Shown here: positions 20,712-31,489 of the stretch, piece by piece | How the letters are laid out: every line of letters begins with the position of its first letter | Numbering within the stretch: position 1 is the first letter of the stretch | NCBI GenBank assembly: GCA_014155875.1 | Contig: JACEFZ010016121.1 | Location: 260,001-324,000 of the forward strand | Source of the DNA: Cepaea nemoralis | Lineage: Eukaryota > Mollusca > Gastropoda > Stylommatophora > Helicidae | Length of the DNA: 64,000 nucleotides | Direction: 5' to 3' | The notes under the pieces: generated by a model | What the model was told of the DNA's origin: nothing | The model's input: the letters and a program-made list of their open reading frames with translations, nothing else | The model's database searches: none | Translations under genes and position numbers: made by a program

Positions 20712-23537
20712 CTAGTGTTGGCTCATCGCTCCTGTACGTTCAGTCGACCTCCTTTCCACTGGCGTAAGCGATGGCTCACAATACAGACGGATCGTCCCAT
20801 CCTGATTGTAACACTGCTTCCATGTCCTCTTGGTTTCCCCCGGCTTTGCCTCTTGGGATGTTCCGCCTCGTCCTCGTTGGACCGAGTCGTCTTGCCCAAT
20901 CCTCCTGGACTTTTGCTTCCAGGACCATCTTGGGCGATATTGTATCTGGTCAGCCAATCTTCGGTTGGAGTCCTGGGTATTCCGCGTCTTTCCCGACGTT
21001 CCCCATCCCTTTTGAACTTGGTTACCGGGGAAAGTTTCCCTCTTGTCCTTTCCCTGACGTGTGATTTCCCTTCTCCTTTCGTTGGGTAAATCTGACCTAT
21101 CACGTACTGTCCCATAGGCCCTCCTATGTTGTACTGGCGATCTCTGGTCTTCGTCTGGACTGGTAACCTTTGTCCCAATGGCTGCCATCACCATAAAGTG
21201 CGAAGCTTTGCTCCCGGATCTCTCCTCATATTTCCTAATGAGATGCCTAGGGAGATTTTTCTGCTCTTCCCCGATCCGGATTTTGTAGATGTTCCTGGAC
21301 ACCACCTTTTCCACAGGATAAGGTCCTTTCCATCCTACTTGGAGTATATTGGTCTCTGCTGGACTCCACACTTCCACTTTGTCTTCCACTTTAAGAGCTA
21401 TGTTACTCTTAGTCCGCTTGTTGGGTGGTGCGGTCTGGCACTCCGAACAAGACTTCAACCACCGGCGTACATCTCCGGTCATTCCTGGCCAGCAGTAATG
21501 GCCGGAAATTTGCTGCAAGGTCTCTCTGACACCCATATGTCGATTCACGCCTATGATGTGTCCACTCCGAAGAATATGAGGACGGTGGGTCTCTGGAACC
21601 ACCCACTGCTCGTGCAGATTGTCTCCCTTCCCAGCTCTCCGATAGAGTAGTCGATTCTTCAGAAAGTACTGTCCTCGTTCTGGTGGCTCAGCACTTCTTT
21701 GCAGCTTCCTGTAGCAAGGACGCAACGTAGTATCCTTCCTCTGGGCAGTATGCAATTCTCCTATCTCTGAGTTGTCGCATAGTGTCTCTGCCTCTTTTTC
21801 CTTCCCTTGAGATCCACTGACTACTGTTCCCTTGTGTGCTGGCTGTTTGGGCATCCCCAAAAAGACATATTTCGTGCCAATGATCATGGGAAATAAGGAG
21901 TCAGATAATACAGCAGCTGGAATAATGCCCGTGACGTACCTGGATTTAATCTCCACCTTGGCGATTGGCAGCGTCATGGTAACAGCACTCCTCATTGCCG
22001 GCTGTATCTCTATGGTCTCCCCTGTAAGTTGGTCTGGGCGTACCAAGCTGGCGTCTATCACAGCTTCCCCATCCAAACCTGTATCGTAGAGACAAGCAAC
22101 CTGTTGGCCATTTACTTCAATCAGTTCGACCACAGGTGGTCTCTCTTGGTCCTGAGTGTCTTTCATCTCCTCGACCGTTTCCTTGCCTTCCTCTTTTGAT
22201 TCCTCGAGGTTGGTTATGCAATTGGCGTCTTCTGCCTTGCATCTGCAGTCCACAGTATTATGTGTTGTCGACTGGCAGTGAGTGCACCATGTTACCTTCC
22301 TAGGTTTCCGTGTGTCCTTTTTGTTCCTAGCTCCTTCGCCAACATCAGCCTTGTCTGTGATCACCGTCGTAGGAATCACTTTGCATGCTGCGAAGTAAGA
22401 ACTTTTAGGTTTCGATCTGCAGTCCTTCGTGTTATGAGAGGGCACTTTGCAGAATGAACACCACTTCTCAGACCACGGTCGTTTCGCTGAAGAATTCGAG
22501 GTGTTATGGTTTCCTTCCTTCACCTTCTCTGAACTCTCCGTTGACGCCTTTATATAAGGTTCCACTTTTTCTCCTTCCCAGTTTTTAGGTTTCTTTTTCT
22601 CTTGTTTCTCCTGACCTTTGGTTTGTGTACTTAGTTCCTCAGTCTCCCCATGTACCTCTACGAATCGTTCTGCCAGCTTATTCACAACATCAATCCGTTC
22701 CGCCCCTTGTTCTCCCAAGAAGGTTCTGAGAGGTTTCGACATTTGCTTTCGCATCTGGTCGACCACCATCATCTCTTCGAGACTCTCATAATCCCTCTTG
22801 AATTCTGCCAAGTCCATCCATTTCTGGAGATAGGATTTCAGCCTCAGACTGTAAGCGGCGAATAGCTCTCCCGGCTCTCGTCTGGACGACCGAAACTTCT
22901 TCCTATACGTTTGTGCTGTGACTTCATAATGCTTCATCAAAGCGGCTTTTAATTCCTCGTACTCATTTTCATGTCCTGGTGGTAGGCGTGTGTAGACCTC
23001 GTACCCTGAACCAAGTAAGGCCTGGGATAATTTAAGAGCCCATCTACTTCGATCCAGTCCCATAGCGACTGCCATAGCCTCGAATCGATTCGCAAAGTTG
23101 TCAAATTTTTCTTTAGACTCCTCATAAACAGCTAAGGGAAACTTCATTGCATGGTAGCTAGATCCACTCATGTTGGTTGAACCATGTAACGATGATCCGC
23201 CTTCCGCGCCATCTATTTCTCCCTTCGTTTGTGTTTTGAGTTCTAACTCTTTCATGCGGTATTCATGTTGCCTCATCTTGTCCGCCTCTTCAGCTTGCAA
23301 CCTCTTGTTGTCCTGTTCCATGTCAAGTCTCTTGGGCTCTTGTTCCATTACTAGTCGCTTGGACTCCTGTTCCATTTCCATGCGTTTCAATTCCAACTCA
23401 ATCTTTCGATCTTCTCTTTCCGCATGGCGAATTTCCCTCTCTCTTTCCTGAATGTAATCAGTTAGTTCCGAACCAGCTAAACCAATCGCCTCTCCCTTTG
23501 CCCTCAGTTCAGCGGTAGTTATTTTGGGAGTGGCCAT
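20712..23537 (-). CDS. Gag-protease-integrase-remnant polyprotein, RT missing
   Basis: This is one open frame of 941 codons. Residues 30-110 form a charged coiled coil. Residues about 135-300 resemble the gag capsid region related to vertebrate SCAN domains (WALKLSQALLGSGYEVY). Two CCHC zinc knuckles follow (C360-C363-H368-C373 and C418-C421-H426-C431). A protease-like segment has DTG at 485-487. Then, with no reverse transcriptase or RNase H, comes an integrase zinc-binding HHCC motif (H660, H667, C697, C700), and, with no catalytic DDE core, the GPY/F module (GWKGPYPVEKV near 735-745). The last 180 residues are basic and unassigned. Capsid formation is likely; reverse transcription and integration would need another element's enzymes. 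Confidence 0.85.
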   Translation of the reverse strand: MATPKITTAELRAKGEAIGLAGSELTDYIQEREREIRHAEREDRKIELELKRMEMEQESKRLVMEQEPKRLDMEQDNKRLQAEEADKMRQHEYRMKELELKTQTKGEIDGAEGGSSLHGSTNMSGSSYHAMKFPLAVYEESKEKFDNFANRFEAMAVAMGLDRSRWALKLSQALLGSGYEVYTRLPPGHENEYEELKAALMKHYEVTAQTYRKKFRSSRREPGELFAAYSLRLKSYLQKWMDLAEFKRDYESLEEMMVVDQMRKQMSKPLRTFLGEQGAERIDVVNKLAERFVEVHGETEELSTQTKGQEKQEKKKPKNWEGEKVEPYIKASTESSEKVKEGNHNTSNSSAKRPWSEKWCSFCKVPSHNTKDCRSKPKSSYFAACKVIPTTVITDKADVGEGARNKKDTRKPRKVTWCTHCQSTTHNTVDCRCKAEDANCITNLEESKEEGKETVEEMKDTQDQERPPVVELIEVNGQQVACLYDTGLDGEAVIDASLVRPDQLTGETIEIQPAMRSAVTMTLPIAKVEIKSRYVTGIIPAAVLSDSLFPMIIGTKYVFLGMPKQPAHKGTVVSGSQGKEKEAETLCDNSEIGELHTAQRKDTTLRPCYRKLQRSAEPPERGQYFLKNRLLYRRAGKGDNLHEQWVVPETHRPHILRSGHIIGVNRHMGVRETLQQISGHYCWPGMTGDVRRWLKSCSECQTAPPNKRTKSNIALKVEDKVEVWSPAETNILQVGWKGPYPVEKVVSRNIYKIRIGEEQKNLPRHLIRKYEERSGSKASHFMVMAAIGTKVTSPDEDQRSPVQHRRAYGTVRDRSDLPNERRREITRQGKDKRETFPGNQVQKGWGTSGKTRNTQDSNRRLADQIQYRPRWSWKQKSRRIGQDDSVQRGRGGTSQEAKPGETKRTWKQCYNQDGTIRLYCEPSLTPVERRSTERTGAMSQH

Positions 23538-24051
23538 AGTTAAAGCAGGTAGGTCAGCAAGTTGAGTAAAGACACCTCAAGGCAGTAAAGAAGTACTCAC
23601 TATAACCAGATAATCTATTATAACCTATATCAATTATCTATGTCTATCCAATATTATTAATCTACGACACCACACAGTACATCACAACCACTCTCTCATC
23701 CACAAGAGGAGATATAGGATAAAGACTTATGTAGACGTGTGACCGTGTGACTAGGTATGTAATGTGTCTTACTACCTATCCACATTCACTCTGTCTGGAA
23801 CTTTCTCACTGTAAAGTCACCAGCATTAATGAAATGTTTCTACCATAAATGTAATGGCACCATATATCCAATGGACGTCCTTCCATTAAAAGTCATCAAT
23901 GTATACTTATTTTTATTCCCATCAGTATGTCCCAACATGCAGGTACTCCGCTATGCCTGTGCCAATATGCAGGTACCCCTCTATGCATATGCCCTGTTAT
24001 GCCTCCAGGTCATATGGGTATTATCTTGTATCCCGCTCGCTCCACCAATTA

Positions 24052-25750
24052 TGTCACTTGTTTACCCGGGAGGAATGTGGAATCAACAAGCACATCTTCA
24101 ACTTTATTCTCTGTTGGGATTATTGACTGACTTCTGTCTACACTCCTCCCTTCTGTCTTCCCTTCCATATATCTATTTCTTTCACTCTCTCTCTCTCTCT
24201 TTATAACATACCCTGACAACAGTTCCTTTCAACGATAAATAAAAGATTTATTAATAAACTATGTCTGGTGTATGTATTGAATGTGTATCTGTAGTTGGTA
24301 GTGTCTGCTGAGGTGACTGCAAGATAGGACTTTTAGACTGGTAGTCTTCGTAATCTTCTCCGGCATATTCAAAAGGCCAAAACATCAGATATCAAACACA
24401 GAATTAGAACGTTCTCACCCGGTATGATCCGTTCAGCTTGTGTCTTGACTTAATCCAATTCTTGAAAAAACAAACAATTGTTCACCACAGTAACACCGTA
24501 CAGTAATGTGATCACGGTAAGTCCTTTCCGTAGACAGAGTTTTCCGTTTTATGTTGTTATAATCCATCAGTGAAAACACCTCCCACCTGTCCACAGTTAT
24601 TTAACCGTTTTCTGAATATAGGTACACTGGTCTAGGGTTCTTCCCTGTTTCGTTTAGGTGAGTACTCAATGACAATGTTTTATCCTATTTTCTATGCTTG
24701 AATAAAGTTCCTTCTCTAAGGTTCACCAAAACCTGTTTTTGGACATTCGTTAAGTCACCCACTTTGCATTTGCTATAGTGGCATACTTTCACTGCACCTG
24801 TGAAGTGCCTGATTAAATTAAAAGGTCTTTCCTGTATTATCAACAATGCTTTCTCTGTACAAGAGATGTACTGGTTGATCTTCTTTGATAGGTCAGGCTG
24901 TGGAGTAGAACCTGGGTAATAAACATTAAATCAGGTGATTTAAGTCTGCCTCATATCCCTGTCTATGTGATTATCTTTCTCCAGCCGTAATGAAACAGCC
25001 TCCGAAAGAATACTCTGACATAAACAGCAGAATTCACTAAAGTATAAACTATTCACTAAATATAAAGCAATAGTAAACCCTACGCACAACCACATATTGT
25101 CCTATGCTAAAACTATACTCTAATATATTAATACCTATATATATATATATGCACTTATCCTCCTGGAATCGAAACACACTAGCGAATAGCACACTAATAT
25201 CCCATATTCGTTCAACCATTAGGGACGTGTATTTCTTTCCCCTCTCAGGAGGCATAGATCATTCAGCCCAGTTTGGAACACACACTAACTAGAAATCTTT
25301 GTTGCTACAATTTATATTGGGCCTCCCGTTCTTCCGTGATTGTTGGAGGTCCATACATCAACAGTCGCATCTTGACGTATCCTGTACATCACAAGGCGGT
25401 GAATTCACGTAGTGATTAGTTGCTAGTTTCATTCGCTGTTACGCTGTTCCCTGAGTTCATCGCTGTTCGCACTTCAAAGAACTCTATTCTCTGATCACCG
25501 TCTCCCGCTGTGTTTGTCCGTTGTCGAAGTTTCCCCCAGCGCGATCGGACCGTTTCCCGTGTCCCGTCAGATCGTCAAGCAATGAACTTGGCAAACACCT
25601 GTATCCTATTTTCATATTTGTCGGTCAATGATCTTTTATTCGTCCTCATCTCAGAATGAAGTACACAATGGTTAACCCTCCTCCTTCCTTGTCATTAATG
25701 GTACATCCAAATCTATCTGGGAATCACTAAACTATCATCATTCTGTGACA
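24052..25750 (-). repeat. 5' LTR (1.7 kb)
   Basis: It begins TGTCAC and ends GTGACA. It equals the other LTR without its 2.4-kb middle; the join reads CCTGGGTAATAAACATTAAA at about 24908-24927. Confidence 0.88.
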
Positions 25751-25755
25751 CACCC

Positions 25756-25840
25756 ATACCCATATATAATCACCCACCCACACATCATCCACCCACCCAT
25801 CCCCCAGCCACACATCCCTTAACCACGCACCCCTACCCGA
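25756..25840 (-). mobile_element. GTGGGTG element, copy 1 (right part)
   Basis: CACCCA-rich DNA that continues the body of the element at 15530-16282 after the LTR retrotransposon. Confidence 0.6.
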
Positions 25841-25883
25841 GGTCAGAAGTAGACACTAGAGGACGCACTAAAAAAAAAGTTAG

Positions 25884-26015
25884 TTGCATATCTTTTACGG
25901 ACGTAGCAGTCAACCCCAGCATCTTTTGATTGTTTGTGATTCCTGGGCAAGTTTACGTTCAGTAGTTTGCCAATGCTTTCTGAATGACCGGCACCCATAC
26001 ATAGGACACACTAGA
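25884..26015 (+). mobile_element. Fold-back MITE family, half copy
   Basis: Arm sequence TTGCATATCTTTTACGGACG ... AAGTTTACGTTCAGTAGTTT matches the left arm at 4059. Confidence 0.6.
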
Positions 26016-26315
26016 CTTCATAAAAATAGAAAGATCTTGTTACTGACCAGGATTCGATCCTGTCACCTCCAAATGACGACAACACCTCGCTGCAGGAACA
26101 AGTGTACTTTGACGCATGATCAACTAGCCACGCGTAGAAACATGTGTCTTCAGTAGTCATTTCTATCATCTGTATGAACCCAGAACTATGGGTTATGGAC
26201 AGAATTCGTATCCAACCATTGAAATGGCACCATAAGTCTCATAAATTTATATTAAACCAGCATAGGTCAAATAACAAACACACAAAAACATCAGACCGTA
26301 ATGCTGTGTCTGATT

Positions 26316-26755
26316 GGTGGGAGATGTGTGGTCTCGAGGTATGGTGTTCGGTTCGAGTACGGGAGGTCCCGGGTTCAAACTCTGGTGAGGGCCAGGATTA
26401 TTTCACGTGGACTTCTAGTAACAAAAATGTCCCCTGGTCTCTGGGCAGTGAGATCGGACGCCCGTGTGTATTGTTGCGCACGTACAAAATCCATTGGCAG
26501 TTGGAAATCGAAAAAGAGAAGCCTAACGGCGCTGCCCGGGCAAAATTTCGAGTTAAAAATCTACCCAAAGTATTTCAGCATCCTCGCCGGTGCTACGGAG
26601 GTCGTGCACTGAGCTGAGATTCTCAGGACTCAGACTTGAGTTAGGAGTAGAACGGAGCACTTATGGGTTACACCTGTGTGCCGTGATGTTGATCCATCGA
26701 CTAAACTAAACTAAACTAAATTAAACTAAATTAAACTAAACTAAACTAAATACTA
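26316..26755 (+). mobile_element. tRNA-headed SINE with (CTAAA)n tail
   Basis: The head GTGGTCTCGAGGTATGG and the B-box-like GGTCCCGGGTTCAAACTC mark a pol III promoter. The body contains AGTGAGATCGGACGCCCGTG and the tail is CTAAA/TTAAA repeats at about 26699-26752. Its sister with the same right-hand flank is at 51843-52265 in reverse orientation. Confidence 0.78.
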
Positions 26756-26946
26756 TGTCCAGTATATAAACGAAAATTTAAAGAAAATGAACGACTGGTC
26801 GGTTCCAATAATGTACACGTATTACACATAAATAGAATTGATGATCCATTTGAGGACACAAAGGCGGTTCATAAATAAACACACATGTATTGTTTGTCGT
26901 TCATGGAAATAGAAGAAAGAAGCAAAGACTAGAGGACGCTCTAGAC

Positions 26947-28193
26947 CAGTTGTTCCCAAGCTTTTCAAGCAGAGGGCTATATCTACTATTTTCGGTAGTT
27001 AAGCGGGCCACAACGTTACAAAATTATAAAAGTCGTGCAATATCATTCTTACCTTTCTAACCTTTCGTCAAAAAAATTCTAAAACTTTAAGGGCAGTCAG
27101 TGTCAGTCATACACCGCAGAATTTTTTTGGTTTAAAATCAAAAGTTCATTTAACAATACATTTTACATCAGTTTCGAAAATCGCTATTTTTGTAATTAAT
27201 TTACAATTGTAACTGTCCTTCATAACCAGTTACTTAAGTTCAGATGCCAGTTTATCAATGTCTGGGCACAAATCTGTCCTGCCCAAAGTCATAAGCGCAG
27301 CTGGGTTACTGTCGGTGAGTCTGGAAAGGTGCTTGTTTTTTTTTTTTTATAACGATCATTGCGGAAAATGACTGCTCGCGCCTGTATGTCGAACCAAAAC
27401 GAAAAATGAATCTCTGGGCGAATGAACGCAAGTGTTCAAATGGTTCGACAGGCAATAGTTGCCAGAATGAAATCCTATGATCAGCTGAACGTGAAGAAGG
27501 CAGATCCAGAAATGTACATCTCAGTTCAGCATTGCATTTCAAATCTATTACTTCGTGATGAAGGTTTTGCTGTAATTGACAGAGCTTGACATTAGGAAAT
27601 ACGAACGGATTTATGAAGAGGGTAACATTATCCTCCTCTATTGTGAACTCTTGAAATCTCGACTGAAAGATATCCAAAAGACTTTCAAATTTTACTTTGC
27701 ACTGCAACAAGTCACATTTCTTCTCCACCACAAGCGTCTTCAGAGTTGGAAACGCCTCTAAAGTCTCTTCAGTCAGTTGTCCGATAAACAGTCGTAGTCT
27801 CATATTAAATGAAGAAATGCTATCGCACAAATTTTTGAATATTTTGTTTTTTCCCTGGATCCTCGCATTTAAGGAGTTTAAATGAGACGTGATGTCCACC
27901 AAAAATGTCAGGTCATTAAGCCGGCCATCGTTTAGCAGACATTCCCGTTCCGTAGGTAATTCATTTATTTCAGACAGAAGATACACTATTTTTCAGTGCC
28001 CAGAAACGTGAAAGTAACTTTCCTTTTAAATAGCCATCTGACATCACAGTGTAAGTGTAGCTCACGGTATTCCTCGCTCAGATCTGGTAGAAACTGTATG
28101 AACTCACGCCTTTTCAGTGCCTTACCTCGCGTGCCACTTTCTGACAGCTGGCGGGCCACAAGTGGCCCGCGTGCCGTGGTTTGGGAACCTCTG
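26947..28193 (-). mobile_element. hAT element derivative 1
   Basis: The ends CAGTTGTTCCCAAGC and GTTTGGGAACCTCTG are imperfect inverted repeats of hAT type. The flanks CTCTAGAC and GTCTATAT could be a decayed 8-bp target duplication. On the minus strand an open stretch of 226 codons (27306-27986) contains RLRLFIGQLTEETLEAF, NPFVFPN and FGSTYRREQSFSAM. This resembles the C-terminal part of hAT transposases of the ZBED/GTF2IRD2-like group, where a conserved CEQ.FS.M precedes the dimerisation helix. The N-terminal zinc finger and the first catalytic part are absent. Confidence 0.75.
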
Positions 28194-28203
28194 GTCTATA
28201 TCT

Positions 28204-28395
28204 AATCACTCTAGTCAATTGAAGCTTTTCATTATGTCCTTGTAGGACTGGCTCGTTGATTTTTCTGTCTATCCATGGTATTCTTTGCATTTTCCACAGA
28301 AACCACATTTTCACTGCCATTAGATGTTTTTCAGCATGTCTACTCATTCATTGTCCAGGTTTCAAAAGTGCAGATTGTATGTATCACTTCAACAC
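28204..28395 (-). mobile_element. RTE-type LINE C-terminal fragment
   Basis: The minus-strand reading AEKHLMAVKMWFLWKMQRIP is nearly that of the copy at 14194-14595 (AEKHLMATEMWFLRKMQRIP). It is truncated on both sides. Confidence 0.7.
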
Positions 28396-28645
28396 ACATT
28401 GATGTGATAAACGCTCTCTGGGATAAGAAAGCGAATGCAAGTGAACAGAAAGTGTATCCATAACTGGAGAGATTTTTCACAAAGAATAGAGTGGAGATTT
28501 TTAATCAGATCGCTATAGGATGTTAAATCTTGATGGCCGTCAGGGCATGCATATGTGGAAATGTCCCGAATAATGATGATGTCGACCCCCCCCCCCCCCC
28601 CGAAAAATGTATTGGCCGTGTAGTATAGAATAAGTAACGTGTAGA

Positions 28646-28950
28646 GGTCGGCATGGCCGTATGGATAGGGAACGCTTGTTCTTAAACATCCGGTGTGCTG
28701 ATGCCGAGGATAAGGGGTTCAATCCCTATACCGGACAGCTGGACTAAAATGTTGACCTCTCGTCCTTGACTTGGGGATGTAAATTACAAGTACCCCCTGA
28801 ATTCGTAGTGAGTTCGCCTAATGACGAGGGACACTGTTAATAGGGAAAGCTAATTCACACGCAAAATTCAGCCCAGCACTACTAGAAGGTGTGTGCTGGA
28901 CTACGCTTGAGTTACAAAACGAGCGAGTGAAACAAAAAACACAAACAAGT
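28646..28950 (+). mobile_element. tRNA-derived SINE, best copy in the window
   Basis: A-box-like GGCATGGCCGTATGGATAGG and B-box-like AAGGGGTTCAATCCC are spaced as in a tRNA. The body holds TTGACTTGGGGATGTAA and the 3' part GGACTACGCTTGAGTTACAA. Poly-C at 28586-28601 lies just upstream. Confidence 0.75.
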
Positions 28951-28959
28951 AAGCGTATA

Positions 28960-29890
28960 TTCATTGTTATCATCTACAGTACCGTATGCATAGACATAAC
29001 GTGAACAATTGCAGAATGTCATCTCAATATTGCATTAAACGGACACGCCTATATATTATCTATAGTTGTTTCCCTTCCATTTAACACACATATTGTGTAT
29101 TTTGTGCAAGGGAAACAACTGTATTAATTTTTTGTTTTATAAAATATGAACATTTTGAATTTATTTAATTACACATAAATTATGCGTGCCTGATTTAACC
29201 ACCGCTGCATCAACTTCTTTGCAGATTCAACAACTACTTATAATAGTAGAAAATGTCGAGCATTAGGCAAGACGTAATTTTGCGTGTTAATTAATATATC
29301 GCAACAAGATTATTTCACAGGACTGGAAACACGACACTGCTATTATCGGTTTCAATGTAAATTTAAATTTCTCTATCTATTGTTTGACAGGCACGCATGT
29401 GCTTTAGTGAAACAAGCATATTTGTGCTCCTATTACCATCCTTGGTTCTCGTACTGCATTTTCATTAAGACTAAAGTGCAGTGGTTGCAATTGATCTGCC
29501 CACGACCCTCAACAGAAGCTGTCATCTGAAGTGACAAAACAGAATCCCAAATCACTAACAGGTGGGCATCGGTGGACCACAATGGGCTGGAAGGCTCATA
29601 CTGGGATTAAGATGCCTCAAACAATAACAAACAACATGCGACGCGTGCAAAATCCTGTCGAGGGTAGCTCCCAGTGTGATCTTCTCTACAGCCGGACTGT
29701 TGTCAACTGAACAGACCTGACACATTGACAGGTTGGTGTCTGATAGGAGCTACATTGGGCTCCTGTCAGCGATAAGCTAATAGTGGCTCGTGTATTAAAC
29801 GTGGTCCTGATCACCATGATCATTAACGCCAAGAGTCAAAAGGATTCCGAAAGGCTTGCAGTCTGCGTCGAGATGTTGTGGGAGAATAAA
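28960..29890. other. Intronic DNA without recognised gene
   Basis: I see no long open frame, splice-bounded exon or known repeat here. A direct repeat (AGTTGTTTCCCTT near 29063 and AGGGAAACAACT near 29108, inverted) frames about 45 bp. Confidence 0.5.
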
Positions 29891-29900
29891 TGCTATAGAT

Positions 29901-31151
29901 CAGTAGTTCCCAAGCTTTTCAAGCAGAGGGCCATATCTACTATTTTCGGTAGTTAAGCGGGCCACAACGTTATAAAATTATTAAAGTCGTGCAATTTCAT
30001 TCTTACCTTTCTTACCTTTCGTCAACAAAATTCTAAAACTTTAAAGGCAGTCAGTGTCAGTCATACACTGCGGTCATTTTTTGGTTTAAAATCAAAAGTT
30101 CATTTAACAATACATTTTAAATCAGTTTCGAAAATCGCTATTATTGTAATTAATTTACAATTGTAACTGTTCTTCATAACCAGTTACTTAAGTTCAGATG
30201 CCAGTTTATCAATGTCTGGGCACAAATCTGTCGTGCCCAAAGTCATAAGCGCAGCTAGGTTACTGTCGGTGAGTCTGGAAAGTTGCTTGTTTTTTTTTTT
30301 ATAACGATCATTGCGGAAAATGACTGCTCGCATCTGTATGTCGAACCAAAATGACAAATGTATCTCTGGGCGAATGAACGCAAGTGTTCAAATTGTTCGA
30401 CAGGCAATAGTCGCCAGAATGAAATCATATGATCAGCTGAAGGTGAAGCAGGCAGCTCCAGAAATTTACATCTCAGTTCAGCATTGCATTTCAAATCAAT
30501 TACTTCGTACTGAAGGTTTTCCTGTAATTGACAGAGCTTGGCATTAGGAAATACGAACGGATTTATGAAGAGGGTAACATTATCCTCCTCTATTGTGAAC
30601 TCTTGAAATCTCGACTGAAAGATATCCAGAAGACTTTCAACTGTTACTTTGCACCGTAACAAGTCACATTTCTTTTCCACCACAAGCGTCTTCAGCGTTG
30701 GAAACGCCTCTAAAGTCCCTTCAGTCAGCTGTCCGATAAACAGTCGTAGTCTCATATTAAATGAAGAAATGCCATCGCACAAATTTGTGAATAGTTTTTT
30801 TTTTTCCCTGGATCCTCGCATTTAAAGAGTTTAAATGAAACGTGATGTCCACCAAAAATGGCAGGTCATTAAGCCAGTAATCGTTCAGCAGACATTCCCG
30901 TTCTGTAGGCAATTCATTTATTTCAGATAGAAACAGATAGGCACTATTTTTCAGTGCCCAGAAACGTGACAGAACTTTCCCTTTAGATAGCCATCTGACA
31001 TCACAGTGTAACAGTAGCTCACCTGCATTCCTCGTTCAGGTCTGATAGAAACTGTCTGAACTGACGTCTTTTCAGCGCCTTACCTCGCGTGCCACTTTCT
31101 GACAGCTGGCGGGCCACAAGTGGCCCGTGCGCCGTGGTTTGGGTACCTCTG
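29901..31151 (-). mobile_element. hAT element derivative 2
   Basis: A close relative of 26947-28193 with the same structure: ends CAGTAGTTCCCAAGC and GTTTGGGTACCTCTG, flanks CTATAGAT and CTCTAGAC (6 of 8 equal). The 188-codon open stretch at 30255-30821 carries FGSTYRCEQSFSAM, closer to the hAT consensus than copy 1. Confidence 0.78.
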
Positions 31152-31489
31152 CTCTAGACAAGATGAGCGTTGTTAAGAAACATAACTCTTTGAAAAATAT
31201 GTCAAGCATTTATCCAGCAGTAGAGTCCCCTCTCTTTAAAATCCAAAGACAAAGTGATATACTTCAACAATTTTCGTGAATTCAGTACGGCGCGTGGAGA
31301 TCACAGGATGAATATGTCAGTCCGTACCAGAATGATGGATTGCACAGGATGAGAACTGTCTAAACTTTACTAAGCTTCTCTCCTCTCATTTTCTCTATGC
31401 ATCCTTCAATATTTCTATCTTTTCTCAGAGCCTCATTTCTTTCCTTCTCAACTCGCACTCTCTCTTTCCTCAGTTTCTTTATCCCTTAA

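Larger units (their letters stand above)
16283..25750 (-). mobile_element. LTR retrotransposon (Ty3/gypsy-like), non-autonomous
   Basis: The element starts TGTCAC and ends GTGACA and is flanked by the 5-bp repeat CACCC (16278-16282 and 25751-25755). Coding is on the minus strand, so the 5' LTR is 24052-25750 and the 3' LTR is 16283-20389. Three bases inside the 5' LTR a TGGTGGAGCGAGCGG segment fits a tRNA primer-binding site, and AAGAGGGGG just before the 3' LTR fits a polypurine tract. The only long gene is at 20712-23537. It was inserted into a GTGGGTG element. Confidence 0.9.

Noticed and set aside
20715..23451. Several + strand open frames of 60-174 codons over the gag region
   Set aside because: They are antisense shadows of the 941-codon polyprotein.
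26144..26617. 157- and 103-codon open frames
   Set aside because: They lie in a tRNA-headed SINE; the reverse reading of the sister copy (52054-52308) is similar only because the DNA is shared.
26699..26752. Telomere-like CTAAA/TTTAG repeats
   Set aside because: The unit is CTAAA, not TTAGGG or TTAGG, and it is at the 3' end of a SINE. It is therefore a retroposon tail, not an interstitial telomere. Likewise 50721-50749 and 51840-51874.
28646..28760. Functional tRNA gene
   Set aside because: A and B boxes are present, but there is no complete cloverleaf with acceptor stem, and the same head recurs with a long body in several SINE copies.
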